Assembly (NCBI GenBank): GCA_963698995.1
Contig: CAVOTD010000016.1
Location: 124,001-188,000 of the forward strand
Length of the DNA: 64,000 nucleotides
Direction of reading: 5' to 3'
From: AP-15 sp963698995
GTDB taxonomy: Bacteria > Pseudomonadota > Alphaproteobacteria > ATCC43930 > CGMCC-115725
Below the pieces are notes generated by a model, which searched no databases, was not told the DNA's origin, and was given only the letters and a program-made list of their open reading frames with translations. This document shows positions 42,119-50,880 of this stretch, in pieces (within the stretch, counting starts at the first letter, position 1; each line of letters starts with the position of its first letter). A program made the translations under genes and the position numbers.

Positions 42119-43480
42119 ATGATCAAGATCTCACACCAGCACCAATCGGCTCTCAGGGCCGCCGCCGCCGTTTTGGTCACGCTAACGCTTTACGCCTGCG
42201 ACAGCGCCGGTGCCGGCACCGGAACGTACCCCGCCGATGCCACCGACCTCGGGCTCATCCAGGATGCGATGAAACAGGTCGAAAGAAATTATGTCGCACC
42301 GGTGACCGGCAACGAGCTCGCCAAAGATGCCTTGAAGGGCATGCTGACCCGGCTCGACCCCCACTCCGATTATATGGACCAGGAACAGTATCAGCAGATG
42401 ACGGCGGTGACCCGCGGCCAGTTCGGCGGGATCGGCGTCGAGCTGACGCTCGAGGGGAAAGTTCCGGAGGTGATCTCGCCGATCGATGGTACTCCGGCCG
42501 CCGAGGCAGGCATCGAGCCGGGCGACCGGATCGTCAAGATCGATGCGCAGCCGACCACCGGAATGGACGTCGAGGAAATCGTCAAGCGGTTGCGGGGGCC
42601 AGCCGGGACCAGAGTAATCCTGACCATCGCCCGCAACGACAGAAGCCCGTTCGAGGTGAGTCTGACGCGCGACGTAATCCGCGTCGTCTCGGTCAAGTCG
42701 GACCTCAAATCGAACGGTATCGGCTACGCCCGCATCACCACTTTCTCAGAGAACACCTCGTCCGAATTGGCGGCCGCGATCACCCGAATGAAAGCCCGGG
42801 CTCAGGGCCGCCTGAACGGCTTCATCCTTGATTTGCGCAACGACCCCGGTGGCTTGCTCGACGCCGCGATCGACGTCTCCGGCGCCTTTCTCGACGGCGG
42901 CGTCGTGGTCGTTACCCGCGGTCGTAATACGGCAGACGACCATCTCTACCGTGCGCCCGTGGCCGGCGACCTGCTGCGCGGGACCCCGGTGGTCGTGCTG
43001 ATCAACAGCGCTTCGGCCTCGGCCGCGGAAATCGTCGCCGGCGCGCTGCAGGACCATCGGCGAGCGACGGTGATGGGCACCCGAAGCTTTGGCAAGGGCT
43101 CGGTCCAGACGATTATTCCACTGGAGGGGCGTGGCGCGCTGCGTCTGACTACTGCTCTCTATTACACACCCTCCGGGCGTTCGATCCAGGGCCAGGGGAT
43201 CTCACCCGACATCGTCGTCAGCGTGCCAAAGAACCAGCAGGTGGCGAATGCCGTCATCAGCTTTGAAAGCGATCTCTACGGGGCCCTAAAGAACGGCGGC
43301 TCGCTCAACTCCGGCCCCGCCACCAACTCCGCCGCCTCGAATCGGGTGGGTGCCGCCGAGGCGGCCGAGCACCCGATCAAGCCGATGATTATCGGGACCG
43401 GAAACGACCCACAGGTCGCCGCAGCTCTCGACTACCTGCAAAAGGCGGTACGCCGAGAGGCCGCTACCCATCATGGCTGA
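42119..43480 (+). CDS. C-terminal processing protease, S41 family, lipoprotein form
   Basis: A 453-residue CtpA-type periplasmic protease. An unusual feature is a lipobox LTLYAC (Cys 27), so it is probably membrane-anchored by lipid. A PDZ domain follows (GGIGVELTLEGKVPEVISPI and GDRIVKIDAQ). The catalytic serine is in LINSASASAAEIVAGALQDH and the lysine in GTRSFGKGSVQT. It processes or degrades envelope proteins from their C-termini. The last 70 residues carry an Asn/Ser/Ala-rich linker. Confidence 0.9.
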   Translation: MIKISHQHQSALRAAAAVLVTLTLYACDSAGAGTGTYPADATDLGLIQDAMKQVERNYVAPVTGNELAKDALKGMLTRLDPHSDYMDQEQYQQMTAVTRGQFGGIGVELTLEGKVPEVISPIDGTPAAEAGIEPGDRIVKIDAQPTTGMDVEEIVKRLRGPAGTRVILTIARNDRSPFEVSLTRDVIRVVSVKSDLKSNGIGYARITTFSENTSSELAAAITRMKARAQGRLNGFILDLRNDPGGLLDAAIDVSGAFLDGGVVVVTRGRNTADDHLYRAPVAGDLLRGTPVVVLINSASASAAEIVAGALQDHRRATVMGTRSFGKGSVQTIIPLEGRGALRLTTALYYTPSGRSIQGQGISPDIVVSVPKNQQVANAVISFESDLYGALKNGGSLNSGPATNSAASNRVGAAEAAEHPIKPMIIGTGNDPQVAAALDYLQKAVRREAATHHG

Positions 43481-43490
43481 CGGACGCCGG

Positions 43491-44876
43491 CTATGGCTTT
43501 GCCGCTGACTGCGGTGGCACTGGCAAGCGCCGTACGAATGTGTACCTGATCCCGCGCCGGAGCCAGCGCAGCAGAGCTGCGATGTTCCTCAAATGCCCGT
43601 AATCGTCGATTTGAAGCAACACGAACAGCGCATAAATTCGTCTCGGGTCGAGCCGCCGCAGCAAGTGAACCCGCACGAACATCGTAATGCCGAGATCCGA
43701 GACGTGGTTGTTGCGGACGGCTTCCTTGATCGTCGATTTGGGTACATCGACGATGAAATCGCCGCCGCCACTCGACAAACCGCTGTTGTCGAGCCGGCCG
43801 CGCCGGGCATTATAGCCGAAACGGCGCTCGCCGAGCTGGAAAGCAAAGCCGCGTGGGAATAGCAACCACAGCAGCCAGCGGAAAGCATTCAGCTTGCGCT
43901 CGAGCCCGGCGACGTCTTCGGCCTCAATTACTGCCCGCTCCTCTTGCGCCAAGCGGCATTGGGTGATTAGGACCACTCGCGATTGTTCCATCGGCCGGTA
44001 TTGCTCGGGGTCGGTCGAGTGGTGCGTGAACTTCGCCAAATCAAGCGTGGTATAGGGTGGCAATAGCCGGGTGCCCGACTCCCAATAGCGCTGCAGCTGT
44101 TGGTAGGTCGTTCGGTAGTCGTTAGCCCAGCAGCTGTCGCGGCGGTTGAAGACGGCCTGGCTGGCGAACGGCATGTAAAAGTCGGCAGCGAGCTTATCGC
44201 ATAATCGGCACGCATAATCGACGTAATGCCGAGCCGGTTTCAACGAGACGATCCTTTTCCCGTCGAGAAAGCTGTTGACGAGACTGGCCGGTGAATAACT
44301 GCACAGCAATATCCTCGGCTTGCCAACCCGATCCGCGACGCGCCTGAGCGCGCCGAGCACCGGCGGCAGCGGCTTTGCGTCGTTGAGGTTGAAAATCAAC
44401 GCGTTCGGGGTATCGACAAGGAGCAGGCTATCGTCGTTCCACACTGGGATCGACATGATCCAGACCCCGTCGCCGATCGCCCGCCACTGCAACGGCGCGA
44501 CGATCTCGGCGCGAAATCCGTGCCGCGCCATATGAACGAGATAGCCAAGCTCTGCCAGCGCTGGGAACAAATATTGCGGACTGCTGCCGAGGCGACGAAT
44601 CGTCGGCATGTGAAAATGGTCCGGGTGCTCGTGCGTGATATAGACGCAGGCGCTGCTCGCCAGCCAATCGACCTCTCCAGCGCTCGGGTAGTTCTGCAAC
44701 CACCAGCTTCGCCAATAGACCGACCCGACGAGCCACGGATCGGTTACCAGCACGGGATTTTCTCCTTCACGGTAGAGGGCGAAGCAGGCGTGACCGAGCG
44801 TTCTAAGCATCAGCCCGGAAGTTGCCCCAAGCCCGCGGCGCGCGTGCACCGCGTTGCGGCGCTCGGCCGACGACAT
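43491..44876 (-). CDS. metallo-beta-lactamase-fold protein (UlaG/CMAH-like)
   Basis: A 461-residue protein with a metal-binding motif THEHPDHFHMPTI (HxHxDH) near residue 85, preceded by GHACFALYREG and LVTDPWLVGSVY. The fold resembles UlaG and the sialic-acid hydroxylase CMAH N-domain. The C-terminal 150 residues are an added region without a known domain (FRWLLWLLFPRGFAFQLG, then VPKSTIKEAVRNN and FVRVHLLRRL). Substrate unknown. Its stop is 10 bases from the convergent protease gene. Confidence 0.75.
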   Translation of the reverse strand: MSSAERRNAVHARRGLGATSGLMLRTLGHACFALYREGENPVLVTDPWLVGSVYWRSWWLQNYPSAGEVDWLASSACVYITHEHPDHFHMPTIRRLGSSPQYLFPALAELGYLVHMARHGFRAEIVAPLQWRAIGDGVWIMSIPVWNDDSLLLVDTPNALIFNLNDAKPLPPVLGALRRVADRVGKPRILLCSYSPASLVNSFLDGKRIVSLKPARHYVDYACRLCDKLAADFYMPFASQAVFNRRDSCWANDYRTTYQQLQRYWESGTRLLPPYTTLDLAKFTHHSTDPEQYRPMEQSRVVLITQCRLAQEERAVIEAEDVAGLERKLNAFRWLLWLLFPRGFAFQLGERRFGYNARRGRLDNSGLSSGGGDFIVDVPKSTIKEAVRNNHVSDLGITMFVRVHLLRRLDPRRIYALFVLLQIDDYGHLRNIAALLRWLRRGIRYTFVRRLPVPPQSAAKP

Positions 44877-44900
44877 CCCGGTGCGGCCCCGACGCGGACG

Positions 44901-45983
44901 CTAACCCGGTCTGGTCATCAGGGGACCGAGAAATTCGCGCAGCACCGGCGACCATTTGGCGTGCTCCGGCCCGCTCGCCGAATGACCGAGTTCGCTGTCG
45001 ATCTCGAAATAACGCGCATCGACCCCGGCTGCGTCGAGTTCGCTCATAACCCTAGGCGCAATCGAGGGTGGAAACAGCCGGTCGGTCCGGCACAGCACAT
45101 AGAGGACTTTGGCCTTGATTTTGGGAAAGTCCTTGACCGTGTCATAGCCGATCGTGCCGCGCCGCAGGATCACGAGCGAATTGGCGTCCCACCGATTTGC
45201 CCAATCGGCGGCTTGCAGGCGGATTGCCGCCTGACGCGTGTCTCGGTCGGGATAGCCTCCGGCGAGTGCTGCTTCGATGCCATTGCGCTTCAGCATTTCG
45301 ACCCGTAACTCGGTCAGAACCGTCTTGGCGCCTTCGCTCTGAAAGTACCGGCCGCCGTTCCATTCGGGGTCGGTAGCTAGCCGGGCTTGAAGCTCGGCCA
45401 AACTTCGTTCGACGTTTTGTGTCCTGGGCGCGGTGACCACCGGGACGATCGCGTCCACGAAATCGGGGTAGCTGACGGCCCACTGGAATGCCTGATAGCC
45501 GCCATAGGACGGGCCGGCGACGGCGATCAGGTGCTTGACCCCGAGCTCATCGAGTAGCGCCTTCTCCGTCGCGATAATGTCGCGCACGGTTATCGCCGGA
45601 AAATCGGGCCCGTAGGGCTTGCCGGTATCGGGGTTTGTGCTGGCGCCATTGGTCGAACCAAAGGACGAGCCCAGCATGTTCGAGGAGACGACAAACAGCT
45701 TTTCGGTGTCGATCGCCTTGCCCGGGCCGATCATGCCGTTCCACCATCCCGGCTGATTGCCGTTTGCTGGGTTACGGCCCGCGGCATGATGGCTGCTCGT
45801 GTAGCCGTGAGTGATCAGGACCGCGTTGTTGCCGTCGACGGCCAGCCGGCCGTAGCTCTCATAGGCTATTTTTACCTGCGGCATCACGACGCCGTTCTGC
45901 AGTCGAAAGTCGCGAAGAGTGAAGCTCCGATCCTCGACGATCCCGAGGTCGCTGCTACGCGCCATCACATCCGTTGACATCAT
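44901..45983 (-). CDS. alpha/beta hydrolase of the MetX (homoserine O-acyltransferase) superfamily
   Basis: About 360 residues from ATG 45983. Superfamily blocks are VKIAYESYGRLAVDGNNAVL, ITHGYTSSHHAAG, the nucleophile VAGPSYGGYQAFQW (Ser), the acid in LCRTDRLFPP and the His in ELGHSASGPEHAKW. True MetX enzymes have GPSMGG; here it is GPSYGG. The family also contains thioester and cocaine-esterase-like hydrolases, so methionine synthesis is not asserted. It is transcribed leftward, 24 bases before the MBL gene. Confidence 0.76.
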   Translation of the reverse strand: MMSTDVMARSSDLGIVEDRSFTLRDFRLQNGVVMPQVKIAYESYGRLAVDGNNAVLITHGYTSSHHAAGRNPANGNQPGWWNGMIGPGKAIDTEKLFVVSSNMLGSSFGSTNGASTNPDTGKPYGPDFPAITVRDIIATEKALLDELGVKHLIAVAGPSYGGYQAFQWAVSYPDFVDAIVPVVTAPRTQNVERSLAELQARLATDPEWNGGRYFQSEGAKTVLTELRVEMLKRNGIEAALAGGYPDRDTRQAAIRLQAADWANRWDANSLVILRRGTIGYDTVKDFPKIKAKVLYVLCRTDRLFPPSIAPRVMSELDAAGVDARYFEIDSELGHSASGPEHAKWSPVLREFLGPLMTRPG

Positions 45984-46140
45984 CGCCACCCCAAACGATC
46001 GCGGCCGGTTGCACCGCCGCCGCCGCGAGCCGGTGCGATCCCGAATGTGCCATGCGGACCTCACCAGTGTCACGAGGCCCCTTCCGGAGCGCTCACATTG
46101 GCATTACACAGCCGATCCCAATTTCAATGTCGGGGCTTCA

Positions 46141-46656
46141 ATGCGCGTCGTCGCTTCAATCTTGACGCTCGCCCTTTTCGCCGGCTGTAGCGCCGAGAGC
46201 GGTCTATCGCCGTTGCCGGAAGATCAAGTCCGGGCTCGCTTCCCTCCCGGCAGGGTCGTCGACACCATCGAGGTCGATGCGGTGGACCGCTTGCCATTGC
46301 GAAGCGCAGAGCTGATCGCCCCCGACGGCGAGGCGACAACGGCTTCCTATCTTCACGTCGAGGCGGCCCCCAGCGTCGCCTTCCACCAACGGGTCGTCGA
46401 CATCCCCTATGCCGGCAACCCGATCGGCCTCGGCAACCTCACTCCAGGAACGCCGTTTCCTGCCGATATCGGCGGTGTCCCGCAAGGTAACGCCCGATTG
46501 CTGGCTATGGTCTCCACCGCCTCGATTGCGCTGCCTGACGAGGTCGCGTATCGGCGGAATTGGCGGAGCTACCGCATTTTTCTCAGTTTCGGCGATCTCC
46601 CCGGCGAGGTCGAAAGGCGGGTGCTTCCGGCCCCCGAGCCGCCGCCCAAGGGATAG
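46141..46656 (+). CDS. predicted lipoprotein, unknown function
   Basis: A 171-residue product with a short signal and lipobox LALFAGC (Cys 18). The mature part is a single soluble domain rich in beta-type segments (VVDTIEVDAVDRLPLRSAEL, YRRNWRSYRIFLSFGDLPG), ending in EPPPKG. Longer in-frame starts upstream read through non-protein-like sequence. It is divergent from the MetX-like gene and convergent with folE. No family recognised. Confidence 0.6.
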   Translation: MRVVASILTLALFAGCSAESGLSPLPEDQVRARFPPGRVVDTIEVDAVDRLPLRSAELIAPDGEATTASYLHVEAAPSVAFHQRVVDIPYAGNPIGLGNLTPGTPFPADIGGVPQGNARLLAMVSTASIALPDEVAYRRNWRSYRIFLSFGDLPGEVERRVLPAPEPPPKG

Positions 46657-46687
46657 CGACACGCTATTGGCGGAAACAACCGGCCCG

Positions 46688-47350
46688 TCAGACGTTGTCG
46701 AGCTTGGCGCCCCCCGACGTCCCGATCATCGACAGGACCTCACGCCGGCTTAGCGGGTCGTCGCGAAAGGCGCCGAGCATCCGGCTCGTCACCATCGTGA
46801 CCCCAGGCTTGTGCACGCCGCGGGTAGTCATGCATTGATGGGCCGCCTCGATCACCACCGCGACACCTTTCGGCTGCAACACCTCGTCGAGTGTATTGGC
46901 GATCTGCGCAGTCATTTTTTCCTGAATTTGCAGGCGCTTGGCAAAAACGTCCACGAGCCGCGCGAGCTTCGAGATGCCAACCACCCGCTTGTTCGGCAGA
47001 TAAGCGACATGCACCTTGCCGATGATCGGCGCGATATGGTGCTCGCAATGCGATTCGAAGCGGATATCCCTCAGCGCGACGATCTCGTCGTAACCGTCGG
47101 TCTCCTCGAAGGTGCGCTGCAGCAATGCCACCGGATCCACGCCGTAGCCGCTAAAGAATTCTTGATACGAGCGCACGACGCGATCCGGCGTGCCGAGCAG
47201 CCCCTCGCGGGCCGGGTCGTCGCCGGCCCAGCGCAGTAAGGTACGAACCGCCTCCATGGCCTCCTCGCGGCTCGGCCGCTGCTCGGCGGCGGGTTCGGGG
47301 GCGGACACGGGCATGGAGGGGGCGAAAGCTCGTAGCATTAATCTTCTCAT
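46688..47350 (-). CDS. folE: GTP cyclohydrolase I
   Basis: First step of folate synthesis: GTP to 7,8-dihydroneopterin triphosphate. It has 220 residues. The zinc site is ESHCEHHIAPIIGKVH and a later Cys in AAHQCMTTRGVHKPG. NKRVVGISKLARLVDVFAKR and EKMTAQIANTLDE complete the core. The first 25 residues are poorly conserved; ATG 47350 and the nearby ATG 47338 are both plausible starts. Confidence 0.95.
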   Translation of the reverse strand: MRRLMLRAFAPSMPVSAPEPAAEQRPSREEAMEAVRTLLRWAGDDPAREGLLGTPDRVVRSYQEFFSGYGVDPVALLQRTFEETDGYDEIVALRDIRFESHCEHHIAPIIGKVHVAYLPNKRVVGISKLARLVDVFAKRLQIQEKMTAQIANTLDEVLQPKGVAVVIEAAHQCMTTRGVHKPGVTMVTSRMLGAFRDDPLSRREVLSMIGTSGGAKLDNV

Positions 47351-47408
47351 TTTTTGTTAAGGACGTTGGATTGCGCGAGGGGGTTCAGCGCCGCGACTTG
47401 CCGCCGGG

Positions 47409-47801
47409 CTAATTGAGCCGCACCGATTGATGCGGGCTGTCAAGAGAAAAGGCGGGGATTTGGACCGAGAAGCTCTCGCCGCCCCTTGTCTCCATCTCAT
47501 AGGTGCCGACCATGATCCCCGACGGGGTCGGCAGCGGCGTGCCGCTGGTGTATTCGAAACTCTCGCCAGGCTCGAGCACCGGCTGCTCGCCGACCACGCC
47601 CGGGCCGCGCACCTCCTGCACCTGTCCGCGATTGTCGGTGATTTTCCAATGCCGGCGACGCAGCTGTACCGTTTCGCGGCCGCGATTCTCGATGCGGACG
47701 TGGTAGGCCCAAACATAATGGTCCTCGGCCGGCGAGGATTGGTCCTCGAGATAGAACGGCTTGACCGTGACTTTGATGGACCGGGTGACTTCCGAATACA
47801 T
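47409..47801 (-). CDS. apaG: Co2+/Mg2+ efflux protein ApaG
   Basis: A 130-residue single-domain protein with an immunoglobulin-like fold. It has VTVKPFYLEDQSSPAEDHYV, RRHWKITDNRGQVQEVRGPGVVGEQP and GIMVGTYEMETRGGE. These are the classic ApaG blocks; the biochemical role is not settled beyond links to divalent metal handling and diadenosine tetraphosphate. It lies 58 bases upstream of folE on the same strand. Confidence 0.93.
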   Translation of the reverse strand: MYSEVTRSIKVTVKPFYLEDQSSPAEDHYVWAYHVRIENRGRETVQLRRRHWKITDNRGQVQEVRGPGVVGEQPVLEPGESFEYTSGTPLPTPSGIMVGTYEMETRGGESFSVQIPAFSLDSPHQSVRLN

Positions 47802-47890
47802 GGCCGAATTCCTTGCTTTCCCAGACGGCTCAGCCGAAACCGCGGCGCCAGGGAGATCGTCCTACAATGTCGGTCCAGCGCCGAAACGCG

Positions 47891-48784
47891 TCAAGATCGC
47901 CGCGCCGGTGCCAGCAGATCGAGGATTCGCTCGTCGACGAGCTGACGGGAGCCCTGTGGACCGATGGCTTGGATGCACACATGATCGGCCCCCGCGTCCC
48001 AGTGCTCTTGGATCCGGGCGCGGATCGCGCGTTCGTCGCCCCATGCTACCATGGCGTCGAGAAAGCGGTCCGAGCCACCGCCGGCAAGGTCGTCGTCGCC
48101 AAAGCCCTCGCGCCGCCAATTGTTGACATAGTTCTCGAGCTGCAGATAACGCGACAGCGCCTCGCGTGCGACGCCGCGCGCCGCCGCGGGGTCACTCTCG
48201 AGCAGCACCCAAACTTCCGGGCACAACAGCTTGCCGGAACCGAGGGTCGCGCGCGCCTCTGCGGTGTGCCGCGGTGTTGTGTTGTACGGATGCGCCCCGT
48301 CGGCGAGTTCCGACGACAATGCCATCATCCTCGGCCCCAGCGCCGCAACGATCGTCGTCGGCGTCTCGCGCGGCATCGGGGCTTGATAGGGAGCGTCGCG
48401 CATCGCCTGCAGATAGGCGCGCATGGTCGCAACCGGCTTGCCGTAGGTGTGGCCGCGCAGCCCCTGCACCATCGGCCGATGCGAGACGCCGACCCCGAGC
48501 AGAAAGCGGCCATCCGATTGTTCGTTGAGACCGCGCTGGCCATTTGCCATCGCCATCGGATCGCGGGCGTAGATGTTGGCGATCCCGGTCGCGACGATCA
48601 GCCGCTGCGTATTGGCGAGCAGCCAGGCGGAGTGCACCAGCGCATTCCGCCCGCGGCTCTCGGGGATCCACAGCGCGGCGTAGCCCCAGTCCTCGATGCG
48701 CTTGGCGAAAGCCGCTGCCGCAGAGGCGCTCATCCCGTCCATCGATAGCCAAACGCCGAGTTTTCCCAGTTTCATCGTACTCAC
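47891..48784 (-). CDS. LLM class flavin-dependent oxidoreductase
   Basis: A 297-residue TIM-barrel protein of the luciferase-like monooxygenase family. It shows ALWIPESRGRNAL, IANIYARDPMAMANGQRGLN, GRFLLGVGVSHRPMVQGL and a C-terminal stretch ADHVCIQAI. It is close to the TIGR03620-type subgroup often assigned to F420, but here F420 versus FMN use is not decided. A purine-rich GAGAGGAGTGAG precedes the ATG. Confidence 0.78.
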   Translation of the reverse strand: MSTMKLGKLGVWLSMDGMSASAAAAFAKRIEDWGYAALWIPESRGRNALVHSAWLLANTQRLIVATGIANIYARDPMAMANGQRGLNEQSDGRFLLGVGVSHRPMVQGLRGHTYGKPVATMRAYLQAMRDAPYQAPMPRETPTTIVAALGPRMMALSSELADGAHPYNTTPRHTAEARATLGSGKLLCPEVWVLLESDPAAARGVAREALSRYLQLENYVNNWRREGFGDDDLAGGGSDRFLDAMVAWGDERAIRARIQEHWDAGADHVCIQAIGPQGSRQLVDERILDLLAPARRS

Positions 48785-49122
48785 TCCTCTCGGATGCGAA
48801 GCGCGGGTCGGGTGTCAAACCGGGGAGGAAGTTTGAATCCCCGGATCGGCCGCGTCTAGCCCGGCAAATCGTGCTCCTCGAATAACGCTGCGGACCGAGA
48901 ACCGTCGAGGACGAATTTAGCCGGTGCGGGCCCTTCGATCGCCGCCGGCCATGGGAACCCATCGGGAACATGCTGACAATCGGCCCCTGAGTTGTCCCGG
49001 TTTGCCGGGCTGGCGTTTGCCGCGGAGAGCCCGCCGCAGATCCGATATAGCGTCCTTAAATTAACGACTTAGCTACTGGTTATTCGGGATCAATGGCGTC
49101 TCGAAAAGCTGGGAGAGGGGTT
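48785..49122. other. intergenic region, no feature seen
   Basis: About 340 bases between divergent genes (the LLM oxidoreductase leftward, small proteins rightward). It should hold promoters for both. No clear -35/-10 pair, repeat or small gene was identified by eye. An AT-richer stretch near 49050-49090 is the most likely promoter area for the rightward genes. Confidence 0.4.
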
Positions 49123-49311
49123 ATGGTCGACGACTTCGCCGAATGCTCGCTGGCCGAGTTGGTTGAGGATCCTCTGATCGGTCTGATGATGAAGAGTGAC
49201 GGGGTCGATCGCCGCAGCGTCGAGCTTTTGTTCGAGCGCCTGTCACAGTCCCGCGCGCGGGACTGTGCCGGCCGACGCTGCCGGGAGACTGTGCCGTGGG
49301 CGGCTTCCTGA
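49123..49311 (+). CDS. small conserved protein, unknown function
   Basis: A 62-residue product from ATG 49123, which has a GAGAGGGG ribosome site. The core is LVEDPLIGLMMKSDGVDRRS followed by VELLFERL. This DPLIxLxMKSDGVDRRSxExL word recurs in small alphaproteobacterial proteins without an assigned role. The last 15 residues are rich in Arg and Cys and overlap the next gene by 16 bases. Confidence 0.6.
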   Translation: MVDDFAECSLAELVEDPLIGLMMKSDGVDRRSVELLFERLSQSRARDCAGRRCRETVPWAAS

Positions 49312-49553
49312 TTCTGCCGGGCGGCGCGGCAGTCGTGACCGCCGGCGTCGCTCTATGGTTAGCTGGCCAACGCCGGATCGACCGCCGCTATTTTGCCGGG
49401 TCGATCGCGATCGCAGTCTCGGTGAGCGTATTTTCGGTTATCGCCTGGCTCACGGCTGCGATCGTGCACGGAGCGCCCGTCCCCCTTACCTGGGCCATTG
49501 TCGGCTCCCTCGCGCTCCTCTTCGCGGCGCGCTTGTATCGAGAGTTACGGTAG
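49296..49553 (+). CDS. small membrane protein
   Basis: An 85-residue protein with hydrophobic segments FLILPGGAAVVTAGVALWLA, IAIAVSVSVFSVIAWLTAAI and PLTWAIVGSLALLFAARLY. The GTG start at 49296 overlaps the preceding small gene, so the two are likely translated together. No family recognised. Confidence 0.5.
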   Translation: MGGFLILPGGAAVVTAGVALWLAGQRRIDRRYFAGSIAIAVSVSVFSVIAWLTAAIVHGAPVPLTWAIVGSLALLFAARLYRELR

Positions 49554-49677
49554 CCGCGGTCGGATGAACCTTGCGAGCTCGTCCGGCGGCAGGCACCTCG
49601 TCATCCTCGGAATATCCGGTACGCGCGGCTAAACACTTGCCGCGCCGCAGCCGGTGCGCGATACCAGGGCGGCACAG

Positions 49678-50880
49678 ATGCCGACCCTTTTTCTCATTGT
49701 CTTCGTCGATCTCGTCGGGTTCGGCCTCGTTATCCCGCTTTTGCCGTTCTATGCCCTGCGCTTCACCGCCTCACCGCGTGAGGTGACATTGCTGCTGGCG
49801 ATCTATTCGTTGATGCAGCTGTTCACCGCACCGCTGTGGGGAAGGCTCAGCGATCGCGTCGGACGCCGGCCAGTGCTCGCCATCAGCATGGCCGCCTCGG
49901 TACTCGCCTATTTCTGGATCGGCAGCGCGACGGTGTTGTGGATGCTGTTCGCGGCGCGCGCTCTGGCCGGCGCCTGCGCCGGCAACGTCGCCGCGGCGCA
50001 GGCCTATATCGCCGACATTACCAAACCGGAGGAGCGGGCCAAGGGGATGGGCCTGATCGGCGCCGCCTTTGGGCTGGGCTTTATCATTGGCCCGGCCCTC
50101 GGTGGGCTGCTCGCCGGCAATGATCCGGCGACCGCCGATGTTGAGACCCCGGCATGGGTTGCGGCCGGGCTGTCGTTTCTTGCCCTCGCCGGCGTCGCTG
50201 TGCTGCTGCCCGAAAGCCTCCCGGCCGAGCGGCGCGGCAGCCGCTGCGCCGCACGCAGCCGTTTTGCCGTGATCCTGGACGTGCTGCGCCGCCCGGTTTT
50301 GTCGCGCCTGATCCTGATCTTCTTTCTGGTCATCCTGGCCTTTGCCGGGATGGAGAGCACGTTCGCGCTGTGGGCGATCGGGCAGTTCGGCTGGGGGCCG
50401 CGTCAGGTTGGCTATGTCTTCACCTATGTCGGCATCCTTTCTGCGATCCTGCAGGGCGGGCTGATCGGGCGCCTGACCCGTCTTTTCGGCGAGGACCGCT
50501 TGTTGATTTGCGGGCTTGCCCTGATCGCCGTCGGGCTCCTCGTCATGCCGGTCGCGCGCAACCTGACAGTGCTTGCGGTCGCGGTTAGCGCGCTGGCGGC
50601 CGGCATGGGGCTCATGCAACCCTCGCTCAACAGCCTGATCTCGCGCCGGGCCGGGGTCGAGGAGCAGGGCGAGGTGTTGGGCGTCTCGCAATCTGTCGGC
50701 AGCCTCTCGCGTGTCCTCGGGCCGGCAGCGGCCGGATTGTTCTTCGGCGAATTCGGCCGCAACGCCGCGTTCTTCTGGGGAGCGGCGCTGGTCGTCACCG
50801 CCCTGTGGGTAGCGATAAGGCTGATCCGCGGCCTCGGCGCGGCCAACCTCGCCGGCGCCGAACCGGGCCGTTCACCATGA
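49678..50880 (+). CDS. MFS transporter, TetA/DHA1-like efflux pump
   Basis: A 400-residue, 12-helix transporter. Helix 1 reads LFLIVFVDLVGFGLVIPLLP and motif A is PLWGRLSDRVGRRPVLAIS, with AFGLGFIIGPALGGLLAG as the antiporter motif C. This matches the TetA(class A-like) subgroup, though the drug is unknown. ATG 49678 is preferred over 49654. It overlaps the next ABC gene by four bases (ATGA), so both exporters are made together. Confidence 0.85.
   Translation: MPTLFLIVFVDLVGFGLVIPLLPFYALRFTASPREVTLLLAIYSLMQLFTAPLWGRLSDRVGRRPVLAISMAASVLAYFWIGSATVLWMLFAARALAGACAGNVAAAQAYIADITKPEERAKGMGLIGAAFGLGFIIGPALGGLLAGNDPATADVETPAWVAAGLSFLALAGVAVLLPESLPAERRGSRCAARSRFAVILDVLRRPVLSRLILIFFLVILAFAGMESTFALWAIGQFGWGPRQVGYVFTYVGILSAILQGGLIGRLTRLFGEDRLLICGLALIAVGLLVMPVARNLTVLAVAVSALAAGMGLMQPSLNSLISRRAGVEEQGEVLGVSQSVGSLSRVLGPAAAGLFFGEFGRNAAFFWGAALVVTALWVAIRLIRGLGAANLAGAEPGRSP

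Noticed and set aside
44901..45983. Assigning homoserine O-acetyltransferase (metX)
   Set aside because: The nucleophile region is GPSYGG rather than GPSMGG, and no methionine gene is adjacent. The superfamily includes other hydrolases.
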